DNA from: Pinus tabuliformis | Taxonomy: Eukaryota > Streptophyta > Pinopsida > Pinales > Pinaceae | Length of the DNA: 64,000 bases | Assembly (NCBI GenBank): GCA_031772625.1 | Contig: CM062816.1 | Coordinates: forward strand, 636,428,352 to 636,492,351 | Reading direction: 5' to 3' | Part shown: positions 33,101 through 43,670 of the stretch, piece after piece | Layout: every line of letters starts with the position of its first letter | Position numbering within the stretch: position 1 is the first letter of the stretch | Position numbers and translations under genes: made by a program | The notes under the pieces: model-generated | Database searches by the model: none | Seen by the model: only the letters and a program-made list of their open reading frames with translations | Told to the model about the DNA's origin: nothing

Positions 33101-34569
33101 CTATTACAGGAAAATGAAACATAATACAACTACGCATGAAAGGAGACCAATAGGTCCAAGATGTAGTAATTAACAGAGGAAAACACATAAATACAAATCT
33201 TTCTAAGGCATGATTGATGTCAAGTATGTAGTATAGGAATTAGAGTATTGATAACCAAACATAGTATAAACCTGTATATGTACCAAAACCTTTTATATTG
33301 AATAAAGGAATAATGCTCTTTTAATGAGAGAAGGATGAGATAATTCAAATAAAAGCCTATTAAGCACCTTTCCAAATCATAGAACAGTAGACCAGTATTG
33401 AGAAAAATAGTCACACAAATAGGTTATAATCAAATAGAAAAGAGGTAGAGGTTCGACAAATAAAGTTCCGCCTAAAACATGAAAGGCAAACTTACAAATT
33501 AAGCCATCCACAACTATCCTGAGTTAAATTACAACTCGAATGCTCAAAAAAATAACAAACCATTTGGGGTTTGCTTTACTAGAACTAATTTAAAACAAAA
33601 ACACGATAGCTCAGAAGCAGTGCCGAGAAATGATTATGTTCTGGAAATTTATGCTCTGGTCTCAGAGCTAGTAAGCAGTCTAAGGACTTAACATCAAAAC
33701 TGATAATTAAGCCATTAAAACCCTTAAGGACATCAAACCTTGGATATCAAGAAATACCTGGGACTATCCTTCAATTTACCCGGAATAGAATAGGCATAGA
33801 GGTAGAAAATACACAGTTCGGCTCAGTGAGTTAGGGTCTCAACTTGGACGGAACCAGATGCTGCTGGAACCCTGAGAAAAACTAAGCATATAGAATTAAA
33901 TGTTAAATACAAGAAGAAACTTTCAAGTTTCTATTGAAGGAAGAGAAAAGTACCGAAGAACGAAGACACCTCTCTTTACCTTGTTAGGCTTGTCACAAAG
34001 GAAAGACCAAAGATGTCCCGACGCACTGTTCACCGAACAGGAAGTCACAGATGAAATACAACTAAATAAGGGAAGTATGGTCAACTACTTGGAGTAGCAA
34101 AAGGAAACCAAAGATAAAACCCATAGCTAAGAATCGAAACAAGGTAGCTCTGCCAAACAAAGAAAGAAATGCCAAAGTTTCTCGAGGATGCCATGACCAA
34201 AGGAATGAAGGAAATACTATTTAGTTGTCTAATCGAGTGGATTTGTAGCAAACCATCGATGGGGTGAGCATACCAATGAAATGATGGACATCTAGAGATC
34301 AGTCCGAATCAACCAAAAGTCCGCTCCTGCCATCCCTTCGGGTTGGAAATCCAAGGTGTAATACATCAGGGTATTAAATGATTGAAATAAAACCATGTTA
34401 AATATGTATGCCAATAATACTGCAAATCAATACATAAATAATAAATCATAATTGCATAGATTATGTTATGTGTAAAGTAAACGTTACTTGCGGTTGAATA
34501 ATGACACATTACCTTATAAATTTAATTCATGAAGATTTTGGTATGGTGATATTCCAATATTGTGGTAAT

Positions 34570-34570
<1 letters not shown>
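30186..34570. other. No recognised gene
   Basis: Unassigned, AT-rich from about 31400 to 32100 with A/T homopolymers. Short frames (for example 30881-31156, 33900-34097) lack motifs. Direct repeats that would mark an LTR pair were not seen. Confidence 0.45.

Positions 34571-34572
<2 letters not shown>

Positions 34573-34605
<33 letters not shown>
34573..34605. repeat. (TA)n microsatellite
   Basis: About 16 TA units. Confidence 0.95.
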
Positions 34606-34609
<4 letters not shown>

Positions 34610-34789
34610 GTTGTGACATATAATCAATTGAGGGTGGTCTTCATTAGCAAGGTCACCTAACTCCAAATCTCATCAAGGTTGTTGCACTTGTGCTAGGGGA
34701 AGGAGACATGCTAAAATCTAGTTAGCTTAGGGATGGTGTGACCTACGTCAGGTGCGATACCTAGGTGACATTGACAACTTATGTCTTAG

Positions 34790-35250
34790 ATGCCCCAGAT
34801 CATTGTTTCTCAAGCCACAGGTCAAGCCTGGAGGAATTCAAAAAACTTGACAAACTATTACAATTTTATCAGGGCTAGCAAATCCCTCATCCGCTCAGAA
34901 GCTAACAAAATTCGTACTCAGATTGAAAAATTAAATAAAAAATATTTCCACCTACACCTCAGCTTATCAAGCCATATCGATTCAAATCTCTAGTCCAAAA
35001 TCGAAGGATCCTCAGGTATTAAAGCCCTTAAAACTGAAGAAGGTAAATGTTTAAAGCACACACTAAAATTTGAGAAACTTAGTAAGTTTTCCGACCCCAG
35101 ACACAAGGATCTAATATCCTTTGAAAACCGTCGTTCATCTTCCAGGATAAACTCAACTCAGATCTCCTTCTTAAACTCTCTTATTTCAAGCCCCACTCAT
35201 GTTAGCTCTCCAGCCAACTCTTACCCTCCAGCGAACCCACATCCAATGTA
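34790..35250 (+). other. Unassigned coding-like frame before the satellite
   Basis: Reads AWRNSKNLTNYYNFIRASKSL, IRTQIEKLNKKYFHLHLSLS and, after one stop, SKIEGSSGIKALKTEEGKC and a Ser/Pro-rich end. The low stop density and S/P-rich tail suggest an old ORF1 or gag-like protein, but I cannot name it. It stops just where the satellite begins. Confidence 0.25.
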
Positions 35251-35269
35251 ATAGATAGCACAAACATGG

Positions 35270-36186
35270 TCATTCAAACACAAGAAACAGAAATGACCTG
35301 TATATATAGAAATGACCCGCATATGCAGAAGATATGCAAATATAAGAAAGTTATGGATACCAAAGATATGTGCATATTTTCCGTATATCTACACTTTCCT
35401 TATATGCACAATTTCTGTATATGGAATTTGCGTATATACGATAGATCCACATACATAAAAGACATTCATATACAGAAGATATGCACATATCTTCTACATA
35501 TGTACAATTTCCGTATATGTGCAATTTCTGTATATGGAATTTATGCATATACGATGAAGATACATAAATGATGTGCATATACAGAAGATATACACATATA
35601 AGAAAGTTAGGGATATATGAAATATATTCCCATATCTTCCGTATATGCACAATTTCTGTATATGTGTAATTTATGTATACGAAAACGACGCATAAATGGA
35701 AATTGTGCATATATGGAAGATATGTGCATATCTTCCATGTATACATAAATTTCTTATATGTGCACATTTCCGTATACGTACAATTTTTGTATATGGAAGT
35801 TGCGCATACACTATAGATTCACATATATAAAAGACATGCATATATGGAAGATATACACATATAAAAAGGTTACGCATATACGGAAGTTGCGCATATACAA
35901 AATGTGCACATATACGAAAGATATGTGCATATATTGTGTATACGCACAATTTCCGTATATGCGCAATTTCTGTATATGGAATTTGCGCATATTAGAAATT
36001 TATGTCTATAAGGAAGAGATGCGCATATCTTACGTATATGCACAATTTTTTTATATGGAATTTGCACATATAAGATGCAAATACATAAACAACGTGCATA
36101 TACAGAAGATATGCACATATAAGAAAGTTACGGATATATCGAAGATATACCCATATCTTCTGTATATGCACAATTTCTGTATCTGA
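35270..36186. repeat. AT-rich satellite with ~258-bp higher-order unit, about 3.5 copies
   Basis: The landmark GATATACACATATAAGAAAG recurs with 'tataagaaag' beginning at 35341, 35597, 35860 and 36118, spacings of 256, 263 and 258 bp. Inside each unit are short sub-repeats (GCACAATTTCTGTATATGG, GAAGATATGCACATAT) that occur in both orientations, so the array is rich in hairpins. Because sub-units are about 17-20 bp without many stops, long frames of repeating HIRKICTY / YMHNFCIW occur on both strands; I regard them as by-products. Confidence 0.88.
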
Positions 36187-37152
36187 GTGTATTGAGTCAT
36201 CATCTCTGACATGAGGTAGATAAAAGGTGTCTGCATGTGGCAATTGAGGTGCATGCGAGATACTTTCCTCAAATTTTACATTTAGCTCAATGATGAGCTT
36301 GTTTGTAGAGGAAATTAGGAGTCGGTATCCCTTCACACCATCAGGGTATCCAACAGAGATGCACTCAATGCTCTGTGGATCAAGAGCTTTCCTCTTTTCA
36401 GAGGGGATCTTGGCCCATGCTCAGGAGCCAAAAACATGGAAGTGGGTGACCTATGATTTAGTGCCGCTCCAAGCATCAAAGGGGGTCTGATCCTTGACAG
36501 ACCTATGAGGGGATCTATTCTAGATGTAGTTAGCACAATTAAGTGCTTTATTCCATAGCTTATGAGGCAGTGACTTAGCATGTAGCATGCAGGAAGCCAT
36601 CTCTTTGAGAGATCAATTCTTTCTCTCAGCAACTTCATTCTGTTGCAAAGTGTATGGAACTATGTACTGCAACTATATGTTGGACTCAAGGCAAATGTTC
36701 TGAAGTGTTGTGTTAACATATTCCCCCCCATTTTCTGTACGGAGGTCTTTGATTTTTCACTCTGACTGTGTCTCAACTAGTGCTTTGGAATCTTCAAAGT
36801 TTGTAAAAACTTCAGATTTGTCCCTGAGAAGATACACCGAAGTATGTCATGAGAAATCATCAATAAATGTAAGCACATACCTTGCTTTGTTGATGGAATG
36901 ATGAGGAAGAGGCCCCATGAGATCCCTATGGATCATATCTAGAGGAGAGGATGCTCTGTGAGTCTTTCCGGTATCAAAATTTTCTCTAGGATGTTTGCCA
37001 AGGACACACCCTTCAGAATCTCCTTTGGAGAAACTGATATTTGGCAAGCCTTCCACCATCTCATGCTTGCTTAGTTGCTGCATATATCTGTAATTTAAGT
37101 GACCAAACATCTCATGCAAAAGCCTACTACTATCATCAACATGTGTAAGCAA
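36187..37152 (-). pseudogene. Copia-4 GAG-pre-integrase and integrase
   Basis: The finger reads LLHEMFGHLNYRYMQQL...CVLGKHPRENF, then the core IHRDLMGPLP and VLTFIDDFS, then in other frames NGGEYVNTTLQNI and TLQQNEVAERKN, and the C-terminal KDQTPFDAWSG, HVFGS, AWAKIPSEKRKALDPQSIECISVGYPDGVKGYRLL and KFEESISHA. The last codons (HSDTEI) run without a stop into the satellite frame. Stops and at least two indels. Confidence 0.85.
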
Positions 37153-37176
37153 TAAGGAGGATTCAGATTCAATAAA

Positions 37177-38491
37177 TTAAGAAAATGTATACAGTCTGGA
37201 TCCATAGTTTACCTCACCGATTGCAATTTTGGAGCTGCTATGTAGGTCATAAATGTTCACTGCATCTAGAGTAAATTCCACTCTCTTGAAGGTGCCATAA
37301 TGAGTGATCTGATAAATTGAAAGTAGGTTTACCAAAAGTTTTGGAACATGAAGCACATCTTCAAAGCTTCCATGTAAAAGTTCCACTTTAGCGTTTCTAG
37401 TGACCTAAATAGGTGAGTCATCTCCCATGAGGATGGGAGGTCCTTTGCATGCATCCAAAGAGGAATAGACATCCTTTGTAGTAACCATATGATGTGATCC
37501 ACCAGAATCTATAATCCATGCATCAGGGGAAGAATTAAATGCAACTAAAGCATGAAAATTGTTACCTTTCCTGTGTGGCGGATCCTCATTTTTCTTCTTC
37601 GTCCCCAAGGTTGTGCTCCTGAAGGATTTCTACCATTTGGTCAATTTGTTTCTTCATGCAGGGGGATTTTGGATGGAATTTTTAGTGACAATAAGTGAAT
37701 TTTTCACCTTTCTTCCCTTTCTCATTTCTGGAGCTGGAGGAGTCATTGAAGGGCTTGGTGTACCCTTCCTTATTTGGATGGGAATGCGATTTTCCCTTTT
37801 CCTTTCGCTGCTAATTTTTCTAATTTGAATCAGATCTGTGATTTCTATTGTGGCTGCCATCATGCACAGCAAGTGCATGCGCTTTTGAAGGTTTGATTTT
37901 CCCCATGCCAATGAGTTTATCTTGCTCAAAAGTGAGGGACTCCATGAACTCTTTGAGAGAAGGTGTAGTGTAGGATTTAGCTGTTGTGAGACTTACTGAG
38001 TGAAATGTAGACACAAGGATGGAGTATTCAGGTTCGAGCTTTGACATAATAGAGAGAACTTGGTGAGTCTCCTCCTTGGCTTTGTCAATTCCACAACCCC
38101 TGAGTTGCAACAATAAATCATTATATTTGGTGAAGAAGTCTTGAATTCTGTCATAGTTTCATGGATCCAATGACAAAAACTCCACTTTGAGTAGATGTCC
38201 TTTCATCTCAGCATGTTTCGCGTCGAGTTCTTCAACCTTTTTCCAAATCTCATTGGGAGTATTGCATGCAGATAGATGAAACTGCAACTCTGGGGAGATG
38301 CACATGCACATGGATACGTGGGCCTCATTCATGCGGTTGAGGTACTTGGATTTCTCTATGGCTGAAGTGAGTTCCACTTCTGCAGCCATGGTAGTCCTGT
38401 ACAACCCTTTCTGACCAAGGTATCGAGCCATTTGGTCCTTCCATTCCTGATAGCTGTATGCTGTTAGGATCGATGCTTTGATAAACTCCAT
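37177..38491 (-). pseudogene. Copia-4 gag and protease
   Basis: The gag begins MEFIKASILTAYSYQEWKDQM at 38491, with ELQFHLSACNTPNEIWKKVEEL typical of copia gag. A middle part, in another frame, carries EEFMESLTFEQDKL-like sequence. The protease reads DAWIIDSGGSHHMVTTKDVYSS (DSG active site, at about 37500), followed by LHGSFEDVLHVPKLLVNLLSI. Several frame changes; no zinc knuckle recognised. Confidence 0.82.
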
Positions 38492-38570
38492 TATTCTGTC
38501 GATCTTCGATCTCCAAGCTGTAATACCTGTAAAATAATGTATTGGTGCACCTTTTATCTAGCAACCTATG

Positions 38571-38583
38571 GTCTCTTATACCA
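38571..38583 (-). promoter_or_regulatory. Copia-4 primer binding site
   Basis: The minus strand reads TGGTATAAGAGAC, eight bases inside the LTR end; a common variant of the tRNA-Met-type site of plant copia elements. Confidence 0.75.
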
Positions 38584-38591
38584 TGTAAATG

Positions 38592-39053
38592 TGTTAGAAA
38601 ACCTACACAGATGAATCTAGCTAGTAAAGGTTGAAGACATAGCTTTGTAGAGCAAAAACACTAAAAGAAAATTGAAAGAAGAAAAAGAATGATTCATTAG
38701 AAAATAGGTTACAATGCTCATTATATGGCATTACTGGGTGAAGATCCCAAGGTAATGCACCATAGTGGTCATCAATGAGAGAACTCAAAACCTACAACAA
38801 GTTTCGAAGAGAACTAGCTAGTTGCGGAGTGAAAGGAGGAGCAAATCAGGGAGTAAATCACGCAGAGTAACTAACCAGTTGCGGAGAAAATCATGAAGTA
38901 AATCATTCAGAAGAACTAGCCAGTTGTGGAGTTAAAGAAGGAGCAAATCATGGAGTAAATCATGTAGAAAGGATCTTGCATGTGCTCCCATGCTCTAACT
39001 AGGTGTCCACATGTGCCAGTAATGAAGGTCCTAGGTGTGTAGTACCTCCAACA
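38592..39053 (-). repeat. Copia-4 5' LTR
   Basis: 462 bp, starting TGTTAGAAAA and ending CCTCCAACA on the plus strand (TG...CA). Boundaries rest on the terminal palindrome and the neighbouring primer site because the second LTR is missing. Confidence 0.75.
38806..38975. repeat. Tandem repeat inside Copia-4 LTR, ~45-58 bp x 3
   Basis: Three units of GAACTAGCCAGTTGCGGAG followed by AGGAGCAAATCA.GGAGTAAATCA; the middle unit has lost about 12 bp. Confidence 0.85.
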
Positions 39054-39309
39054 AACGGTTAGCTAGCAAAGGTAATTTCACTGTAATGATTGGCGAAAAA
39101 TGATTGGATATTAATCTACGATGGCATCCACCTCACTGTTCAAAAAAGTTTTCATTTTAGTTCAGTGGTGCACTATTTCCATCGCCAAATGTGATGTACT
39201 CGAGAGTGTAATGTAGTCCTTCAATTTCATTTCCAAATACTTCCATGCAGAATCTGGTAGGGTTTGTTTCTTTTCCTGACTGAAACAAATTCTATGAAGT
39301 ATCTCCGAA

Positions 39310-39722
39310 TATTTTTTGTTTTGAGATGAAAGTGGGTTATCATGGCAAATCAGAAAATTCAATGAAGTCTTTTTCTTCTTTATTTTTAAAACTAAGTCAG
39401 TGGGTTATGTTGGTAGATCATAAATTCATTAAAGTATTATTCTTTTCTGGTGAAAAACAAAGGATTGATGGTATACTTATTTTTTAAATTGGGATGGTGA
39501 AATTGGTGTAAGTAGTAAAAAGTCTTTCTTAAGATTACACTAATGAAACTAACGATATCACTTATTCTTCTCTTTTGAAAAACTAAGTCAGTGCGTAATG
39601 ATGGAAAATCAGAAATACATTGAAGTTTTATTCTTTTCTTTTGAAAAAGAAAAGATTGATGATATACTTAATAGCAAAGAGTCTTTCTTAAGATTAGACT
39701 AATTAAATTTAGTGATAATACT
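39310..39722. repeat. Diverged ~190-bp tandem duplication
   Basis: AAAACTAAGTCAGTGGGTTATG..GG.AGATCA.AAATTCATT.AAG.ATTATTC to AAGTCTTTCTTAAGATTA appears at about 39390-39535 and again at 39577-39700. A partial third copy lies to the left at 39318-39380. Confidence 0.75.
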
Positions 39723-39802
39723 TGTGGAGGTCATCTGGAAGAAGTGGAGATTAGTTAAGCACAAGGTTGATTTTTTTAAGGGATGTTGAATAAAAATTAA
39801 TT

Positions 39803-39823
39803 TAATATATATCTATATATATA

Positions 39824-39870
<47 letters not shown>
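39803..39870. repeat. (TA)n microsatellite
   Basis: About 68 bp of AT dinucleotides, interrupted twice by 'tc' near the left end. Confidence 0.95.
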
Positions 39871-39873
<3 letters not shown>

Positions 39874-40106
39874 AAGCAAGTTTATTAATAATTACATATT
39901 ATAAGAAAGTTTATTACATCATTACTTATATTTTATTACATTATTATTACATCATTGATTATTGGATAATTATTTAAGTTTAAGTTTATTAGATTACTAT
40001 CTCTTAAAAATCTTATTTTTCCATCATTGTTTTTTAAAAATGTATCATAACTTTGTCGTCAAAGTAATAATGAGGAAGATATCCTCTGGCTACTATCCGT
40101 GAATGC

Positions 40107-40317
40107 AGGTTGACTCATCACCTTTATTAAAGGAAAATCAAGTCACCTGGAATCCATAAAGGGGTAGGCTTTCACTCATGCCAAAGCTTTGGTTGTCAAA
40201 TCAAAAATAAATATAGTCAACTTTGCAGCTATTTAGGAATCCATGCTAACTCATCACTGTTATTGAAGGAAAACCAAGCCGTCTGGAATGACGCATTGGG
40301 TAAACTTCCACTCCTAC
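40107..40317. repeat. Diverged ~135-bp tandem duplication
   Basis: TGACTCATCACCTTTATTAAAGGAAAA.CAAG..ACCTGGAAT at 40112 recurs as TAACTCATCACTGTTATTGAAGGAAAACCAAG..GTCTGGAAT at 40249. Confidence 0.7.
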
Positions 40318-40870
40318 CAATACCTCTGAGTCTTAGGCAATTAACATGTTTCCTTACGTATGAGGAAGACTAGCTCTTAGCGAAACAAAAATAGTTTTAG
40401 GCATAATCTAGACCCAAATCTTGAAAATTTTATAGTGACACTTGTTTATTTTTAATTAAAAAATTTTAAGTTTTTTTAAAAGAAAAGTTTGTTTCTATGG
40501 AAACGTTTCTCTGAAAATAGTGGTTGCCTTTTATTTTTTGGTGCTTTTTTCCAAAGGAGCTTTTTTGGAGATTTGAAAATGACTTCCTCTTTACAATATT
40601 TCTTAAATGAAAGGTTGTATGCTTGTAGAGACCTTGCATCATCAAGTTATGAGTCCCCTTGCAACGCAAATTGTTATGAATCCCCTTCCAATGTGGATTT
40701 CATTCAACACTTGTTTTTTGCTAACGCTTCTGTGACCAACAAGTCTTTCGCATTTTTCAATGAATTATATTAAATATTGATCCTCCTTTCATTATTTTGC
40801 ACATGTAAAACAAACGAACTCAAACATTTGTACTTTTGCACATTGGTTTAATTATGAGAATATCGTTTTT

Positions 40871-40887
40871 AACATTTTAATTAATAT
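40871..40887. repeat. 17-bp target site duplication of Ub-LINE (left copy)
   Basis: Identical to 63143-63159. The match stops at both sides (T versus A on each flank), so 17 bp is its full length. Confidence 0.85.
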
Positions 40888-41162
40888 TTTTTTTTTGTCA
40901 ATAGACGGAAGGGAACTGCAATGGCACAGCGCGCGAGGGTTCACAACACAGCCGCACACGCAGAGGATGGATCCCCTTAGAAACTCTAGCTAACTGGGTT
41001 TCCTTGCGAGCAACTGTGCGGCACATGGGAGAATCACCAGGCAGCGTTATCTGCTTTCGCTCCCGCGTTTGGCCTCCTGGACAGGGCACCAACAACCCTC
41101 ACGCAGCCCCCCCTGTGCAAGATTTTGGGTATACAGAAAAACCCCAGCCTCCATTTGGCTGG

Positions 41163-41252
41163 ATGGGTGCACAGTACACAGATCAGGGATCTCGCAGCAG
41201 ATCCAAAATGGGTGCACAGTACACAGATCAGGGAACTCGCAACAGATCCAAA
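41163..41252 (+). repeat. 45-bp tandem duplication in the Ub-LINE leader
   Basis: Two copies, 41163-41207 and 41208-41252, each starting ATGGGTGCACAGTACACAGA, with three or so differences. Each unit is an exact multiple of three. Confidence 0.92.
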
Positions 41253-41595
41253 ACACGATTGCATGGGCGTAATGGAAGACAAGAATGGCATAGCATCTGG
41301 ACCTGGTACATGAAGATCGCATGGAAACTCTATTGGATGCACTCGATCTACCACACTAAACATTAGATCTGCTAAGCCAACACCCGGAAAACGACTGTTT
41401 GGAGGCAGCCGGGTCTCGTACACAGTGGGACGAGGGTTAAAGCTTAGATATGCCTTCCTTACACCAGATCTGGCTTACAAACCAACGAACCAGGATTTGG
41501 ATAGGGTAGATGCATCTAGATTCAAAGAGGAGTAGCCAGAAACAAAGAAACGATGTCTCCTCAGGACTGATCTACTCCGCAAGGACACAGGCCCG

Positions 41596-42617
41596 ATCCA
41601 GAATTTCATCAAATAGATTGGGGGCAAACACTTCTGCATGCAGCTCAGTAAAGGAATGAGCATCCATGTGCTAAAAAAAGAGATCCAAAGTCACCTCAGA
41701 ACCCCAGCGCAACATCAAAACGTCATATATTCATGCTACAGTCTGCATGACAACCAAACTCTACAGCACTGCGACATTGCCAAGGATTCAACCATTATTC
41801 TTAATCTCCGACTGAGAGGTGGAAGCACCAGAGCCAGCTCAAAAAATGCAAGCTCCTTTCGGGACGCAGTGAGAGGGGGGGAGAAAACGAAGAGCAAAGC
41901 AGCTCCACCATCAGAGCTACCAGGACCCTACATTGTTGAACAAAAACCAGATCCACCAACGCTACTAGTCTCCATGCAAGAGGTAACTAGTCTATACTAT
42001 GATTTGTCTAAAACTGCAGTCATTTGTAGATTTAATGCTTTCTGGCCAAAATCAGATGCCCTGCACGAGTGGATCTATACAACATGGACCACAAATTGTG
42101 AAATTTACCTATGGCCCAAAGGGTACTTCATAGTTAGATTCAACTCCGAACAAGAACAAGACAAAATTATCGAACAGGGGCCTTGGTTCTGAGGTAGTGC
42201 TAGCCTGTTTCTCACCCCCTGGTTTTCGGATTCCGATGCCAACACAATGAAAGTCTCAACGATGCCTGTGTGGGTAAGGCTACATGGCCTTCCTCTACAG
42301 TTTTGGCATCAAAACGTATTAGCTGCAATCATGAATACCCTAGGGAAATACCTAAAAAATGGACGAAGACAGAACTATCAGTGGAATATTCACATTCGCC
42401 AGAATATGTGTAGAAGTGGATTTGAGTCAGGGACTACCTGATCACATCACACTGAACTTAAATAATTCACAATGGATAGAACAACTAGACTATGAGAACG
42501 CAACGTTCCGGTGCAGGGGATGCATGCAAATAGGGCACCTCCAATATGATTTCCCAGCTGCTCGAAAGAACCCCTAGAGAACCAAGAAACAACAGAAAAA
42601 GCCTAAGGGCTGGCAGC
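41596..42617 (+). pseudogene. Ub-LINE ORF1: ubiquitin-like domain, DUF4283-like domain, zinc knuckle
   Basis: The frame from 41596 gives 76 codons that align to ubiquitin without a gap: IQNFIK at positions 1-6, GK at 10-11, a KKEIQ helix at 27-31, P37, Q41, I44, D52, TL at 55-56, K63, ST at 65-66 and a perfect LRLRGG end at 71-76 (about 27 of 76 identical by eye). A TAG occupies position 7; otherwise the first methionine is at position 15. After GG the frame runs through a basic linker to a DUF4283-type segment (SKTAVICRFNAFWPKSDALHEW, GYFIVRFNSEQEQDK, EQGPW), a stop at 42190, PVWVRLHGLPLQFWHQNVLAAI and, after a +1 shift in an A6 run near 42358, the knuckle CRGCMQIGHLQYDF, whose last Cys is Phe. 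It stops at 42575 and is cut by the LTR element at 42620. Ubiquitin lysines 6, 11, 27 and 63 are kept; 29, 33 and 48 are not. Confidence 0.85.
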
Positions 42618-42619
42618 AC
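42615..42619. repeat. Target site duplication AGCAC of the 20-kb LTR element
   Basis: AGCAC at 42615-42619 recurs at 62616-62620. Keeping one copy restores the ORF1 frame (GWQH then TDPLQEED). Confidence 0.9.
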
Positions 42620-43649
42620 TGTTATAGACATTTTTGTGCCTTACAGCTCTAAGCATGAAATGTCCATAAACCAAGGGCTCCTAAGTCCCTAAAAGTGTTG
42701 TTCTAACTCCTAAAGGAACAAGGTCAACAAATTACAGCTTCTCCCAGAAGTTCTCCACCAGAAACTGCTTAGAATAAGTCAAATCAGGATCATTTCAGCT
42801 GCTCCACTAGCTAAGTGTGTTGCATAGCACCTAAATCCACTGGCTAGGTGCATTTAAATGCACTACTAGGGTGCGTTGAGCGGGAAATGGAAAATGGCAG
42901 TGTCATTCCGCAAGGTGGAGAGACAATGGAAGCTTCCAGAATCTTTCCCTATGACACTTGCCTCACTGAATTCGACCAAGAATGAGTAAGAGGCTTTCAG
43001 TCTCCAAGTGGAAGCAAGAACTGACAGAGAGAAGACACTAGTCAAAACATAAGCTGACTCATCGTCCTTGCATACATCTATATATGGATCCCTCATCCCA
43101 GAGATCCAGAGGCTGGAATTTTGCACATTGTAACGAATTGCTGTTGGTTTGAGATATATATCAGGGAATTGGGTGATCTATGGTTTGTTGTGGGTGAAGA
43201 AGGGACTTCTTTGCTGGGAGGTTGATGTTGGGTCAGGAATCATCGGTTGTAACTCCTCCCAGATCTTCTCATACATCAATAAAACTATTTGAGTTTCTTC
43301 TCTATGCTTGTGTTTCATTGAAGCTTGCTACATTTGTATGGTTAACTTAAATCTGATCCTAAGTTATTTATGAATATAAACCCATGTCTTTGTATAGTTT
43401 TGTTCTTCTGTGATCTTACAGGTACTTGGTGAAGCTGGGCAAGTAAGGGAGCAGGTAGCTGGAAGCTGTCAAAGAGGAGAGAGATCGGATCGAAGGACTA
43501 GCGCAAGACACAGGTCGGTTCATTCTATTCCTCTTTGTTTATAGTTCGTAAAGAAGAATACAAAAGTAGTTTTCTCTATTTGTTTCTAAGGTAGCTATCA
43601 CACCTTAGTGGGATAGAGTAGTTCTAAATAGACACTTTTCCCGATAACA
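42620..43649 (+). repeat. 20-kb element 5' LTR
   Basis: 1030 bp. It lacks a 10-bp stretch (around GCATTGCAACACACCTAA) present in the other LTR. A minus-strand frame (42866-43126) present in both LTRs has no recognisable product. Confidence 0.92.
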
Positions 43650-43652
43650 AAA

Positions 43653-43670
43653 TGGCGACTCCGCTGGGGA
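43653..43670 (+). promoter_or_regulatory. Primer binding site, tRNA-Arg type
   Basis: TGGCGACTCCGCTGGGGA, three bases after the LTR. This resembles the primer site described for Ogre/Tat-lineage gypsy elements (TGGCGACTCCACTGGGGA type), recalled from the family, and differs from the tRNA-Met sites of the copia elements here. Confidence 0.8.

Larger units (their letters stand above)
36187..39053 (-). mobile_element. Copia-4: truncated minus-strand copia ending at the satellite
   Basis: A 5' LTR (38592-39053), primer site, gag, protease and integrase are present in minus-strand order, but the RT, RNase H and 3' LTR are missing. The polyprotein stops being copia-like at 36187, exactly where the satellite starts. 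Frameshifts occur throughout. Confidence 0.85.

Noticed and set aside
35266-36186. Several overlapping ORFs with HIRKICTY/YMHNFCIW repeats on both strands
   Set aside because: The satellite sub-repeat lacks stops in several frames; both strands are equally open, which is a property of the repeat, not of a protein.
35270-36186. CRISPR-like array
   Set aside because: Units are unequal, no constant spacers exist, and the rest of the window is plant nuclear DNA.
41638-42192. Treating the ORF from the methionine at 41638 as the true start of ORF1
   Set aside because: Fourteen upstream codons in the same frame match ubiquitin positions 1-14 except for one TAG, so the authentic start is upstream and the TAG is a lesion.
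42866-43126. Minus-strand ORF in the LTR of the 20-kb element, also at 61832-62125
   Set aside because: It is duplicated only because the LTR is; no motif and no reason to prefer it over the LTR function.
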